Part shown: positions 13,261-13,862 of the stretch, piece after piece | Layout of the letters: each line of letters starts with the position of its first letter | How positions within the stretch are numbered: the first letter of the stretch is position 1 | Assembly: GCA_910584955.1 (NCBI GenBank) | Contig: CAJUDC010000061.1 | Span: 1 to 13,862, forward strand | Source: an uncultured Paraprevotella sp. | GTDB lineage: Bacteria; Bacteroidota; Bacteroidia; Bacteroidales; Bacteroidaceae | Direction of reading: 5' to 3' | Length of the DNA stretch: 13,862 nt | Position numbers and translations under genes: made by a program | Notes under the pieces: generated by a model | What the model saw: the letters and a program-made list of their open reading frames with translations, nothing else | Database searches by the model: none | Told to the model about the DNA's origin: nothing

Positions 13261-13265
13261 CGTTG

Positions 13266-13296
13266 CAAAGATAGGAAATTTCCTACGAATAACAAA
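13266..13296 (-). promoter_or_regulatory. Leftward early promoter
   Basis: On the minus strand TTTG (13296-13293), a 19-nt spacer and TATCTTTG (13273-13266) match the Bacteroidetes promoter consensus fully. It faces the leftward operon that starts at 13188. The spacer contains the palindromic operator at 13272-13285. Confidence 0.85.
13272..13285. promoter_or_regulatory. Operator 1, perfect palindrome inside the early promoter
   Basis: TAGGAAATTTCCTA is a perfect 14-nt palindrome filling most of the early promoter spacer. Binding here would block the leftward operon. Confidence 0.65.
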
Positions 13297-13305
13297 GCGT
13301 AATCG

Positions 13306-13319
13306 AGGATATTTTCTAT
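13306..13319. promoter_or_regulatory. Operator 2
   Basis: AGGATATTTTCTAT matches operator 3 read on the opposite strand at 13 of 14 positions. It is related to operator 1 through AGGA-ATT-CTA. Its centre is 33 nt from that of operator 1. Confidence 0.55.
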
Positions 13320-13333
13320 TTACAAGTAAAATA

Positions 13334-13349
13334 ATAGATAATATCCTAT
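13334..13349. promoter_or_regulatory. Operator 3, overlapping the repressor start codon
   Basis: The minus strand reads ATAGGATATTATCTAT. Its centre is 30 nt from that of operator 2, and the site covers the first bases of the repressor ATG, which suggests self-regulation. Confidence 0.55.
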
Positions 13350-13776
13350 GATACTAAAGAGAATAAAGCAATTTATAGACTACAAAGGCATGGCTATAGC
13401 AGCCTTTGAAAGAAGTATTGGCATGGCAAATGCTTCTTTTGGGAAGTCACTAAAAAACGGAGGAGCTATTGGCTCCGATAAATTAGAAAAAATCCTAAGT
13501 ATTTATCCTGAGATTTCTCCTATATGGCTTATGACAGGCAAGGGGAATATGATTATTGGCGAAAATGAAGAAGCCACTAAACAGCAAGCTATCATTGCAA
13601 ATGAGAACTTAGTAAAACAAGGGGCTACCCCCGAACTTATCACCGAACTACTTAACCGTATTACAGAGCAAGCAGCTGAAATAGGCCGATTACAAGAACA
13701 GATACACCAAATGCAAAATCGTTTGGGAAAAGATGCTTCGGATGCCAACACTTTCGATACTGCAAATGCCGGATAG
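13348..13776 (+). CDS. Phage repressor: HTH domain with coiled-coil tail
   Basis: This 142-aa protein has an N-terminal helix-turn-helix fold (residues 1-66): MAIAAFERSIGMANASFGKSL, then DKLEKILSIYPEISPIWLMTGKGNM. The 'YPEISPIWLMTGKGNM' ending is typical of CI-like repressors of Bacteroides phages. The C-terminal part (about 95-128) has heptad-like hydrophobic spacing (LITELLNRITEQAAEIGRLQ) and probably forms a coiled coil for dimerisation. No S24 peptidase domain is present. It reads away from the leftward operon and its start overlaps operator 3. The gene is more AT-rich than the transposition genes, as immunity modules often are. Repressor role: strong by fold and place. Confidence 0.85.
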   Translation: MILKRIKQFIDYKGMAIAAFERSIGMANASFGKSLKNGGAIGSDKLEKILSIYPEISPIWLMTGKGNMIIGENEEATKQQAIIANENLVKQGATPELITELLNRITEQAAEIGRLQEQIHQMQNRLGKDASDANTFDTANAG

Positions 13777-13850
13777 GAGGCTTCGTTCTACATCTACCCC
13801 GATGATACGCTTCCAATGCCCGTACCGTTCGAAGCGTATCCCCCCTCCTA
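13774..13850. terminator. Nested hairpin after the repressor gene
   Basis: GATACGCTTC (13804-13813) pairs perfectly with GAAGCGTATC (13831-13840) around a 17-nt loop. An outer 7-bp stem joins TAGGAGG (13774-13780) to CCTCCTA (13844-13850). No T-run follows, so it may be a weak terminator, an RNA processing site or a protein-binding element. The arms start inside the repressor stop codon. Confidence 0.5.
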
Positions 13851-13862
13851 CCCCTCAAAACA

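Noticed and set aside
1..13862. CRISPR array or ribosomal RNA
   Set aside because: No regularly spaced direct repeats and no rRNA-like sequence were seen.

Overview
The window looks like one end of a Mu-like (transposable) temperate phage or prophage of a Bacteroides-type host. Grounds: promoter-like elements match the Bacteroidetes pattern (TTTG, 19-20 nt, TAnnTTTG); a 669-aa Mu-type transposase is followed by a MuB-like ATPase; a repressor reads away from a long early operon; and a diversity-generating retroelement (DGR) sits beside what should be the tail-fibre end. From memory this resembles the Bacteroides 'Hankyphage' group of DGR-carrying transposable phages. I could not run a comparison.

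Layout. Positions 1-420: a very long hairpin and a small membrane protein, probably just downstream of the tail-fibre/VR gene, which lies outside the window. Positions 420-2115: DGR template region (12 AAY codons), structured spacer, and a reverse transcriptase with an extra C-terminal domain. Positions 2136-2618: a DUF4376-type, tail-associated protein. Positions 2640-2800: a leftward, promoter-to-terminator, highly structured small RNA that I believe is undescribed. Positions 2820-4630: a Mor-like HTH protein, a divergent thymidylate-synthase-fold enzyme and a D12-class adenine methyltransferase, all rightward. A bidirectional terminator at 4660-4698 separates these from a leftward operon (13188 to 4716) of seventeen tightly packed genes, many overlapping by ATGA. 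In transcription order these are three small unknowns, an HTH protein, transposase, MuB-like ATPase, a RecA/DnaB-fold ATPase, a DUF4406 protein, small unknowns with a possible GemA-like protein, a DUF3164 protein, a zinc-ribbon protein, an HTH-like protein, a gpG-like virion morphogenesis protein and a putative tail-completion protein. Positions 13200-13350: immunity region with face-to-face promoters, an operator-like array and a separate palindrome. Positions 13348-13776: a repressor without a protease domain.

How it may work together. The repressor probably binds three related sites spaced about three helical turns apart, shutting off the leftward early promoter and covering its own start codon. 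When repression is lost, the transposase and MuB-like protein replicate the element. The first bases of the small RNA are perfectly complementary, over 11 nt, to the leaders immediately upstream of two early-operon start codons (12737 and 12225). This suggests a trans-acting antisense control layer linking the late-side module to the early operon. The DGR would diversify the receptor-binding protein, and the synthase-like enzyme and methyltransferase could modify phage DNA or nucleotides.
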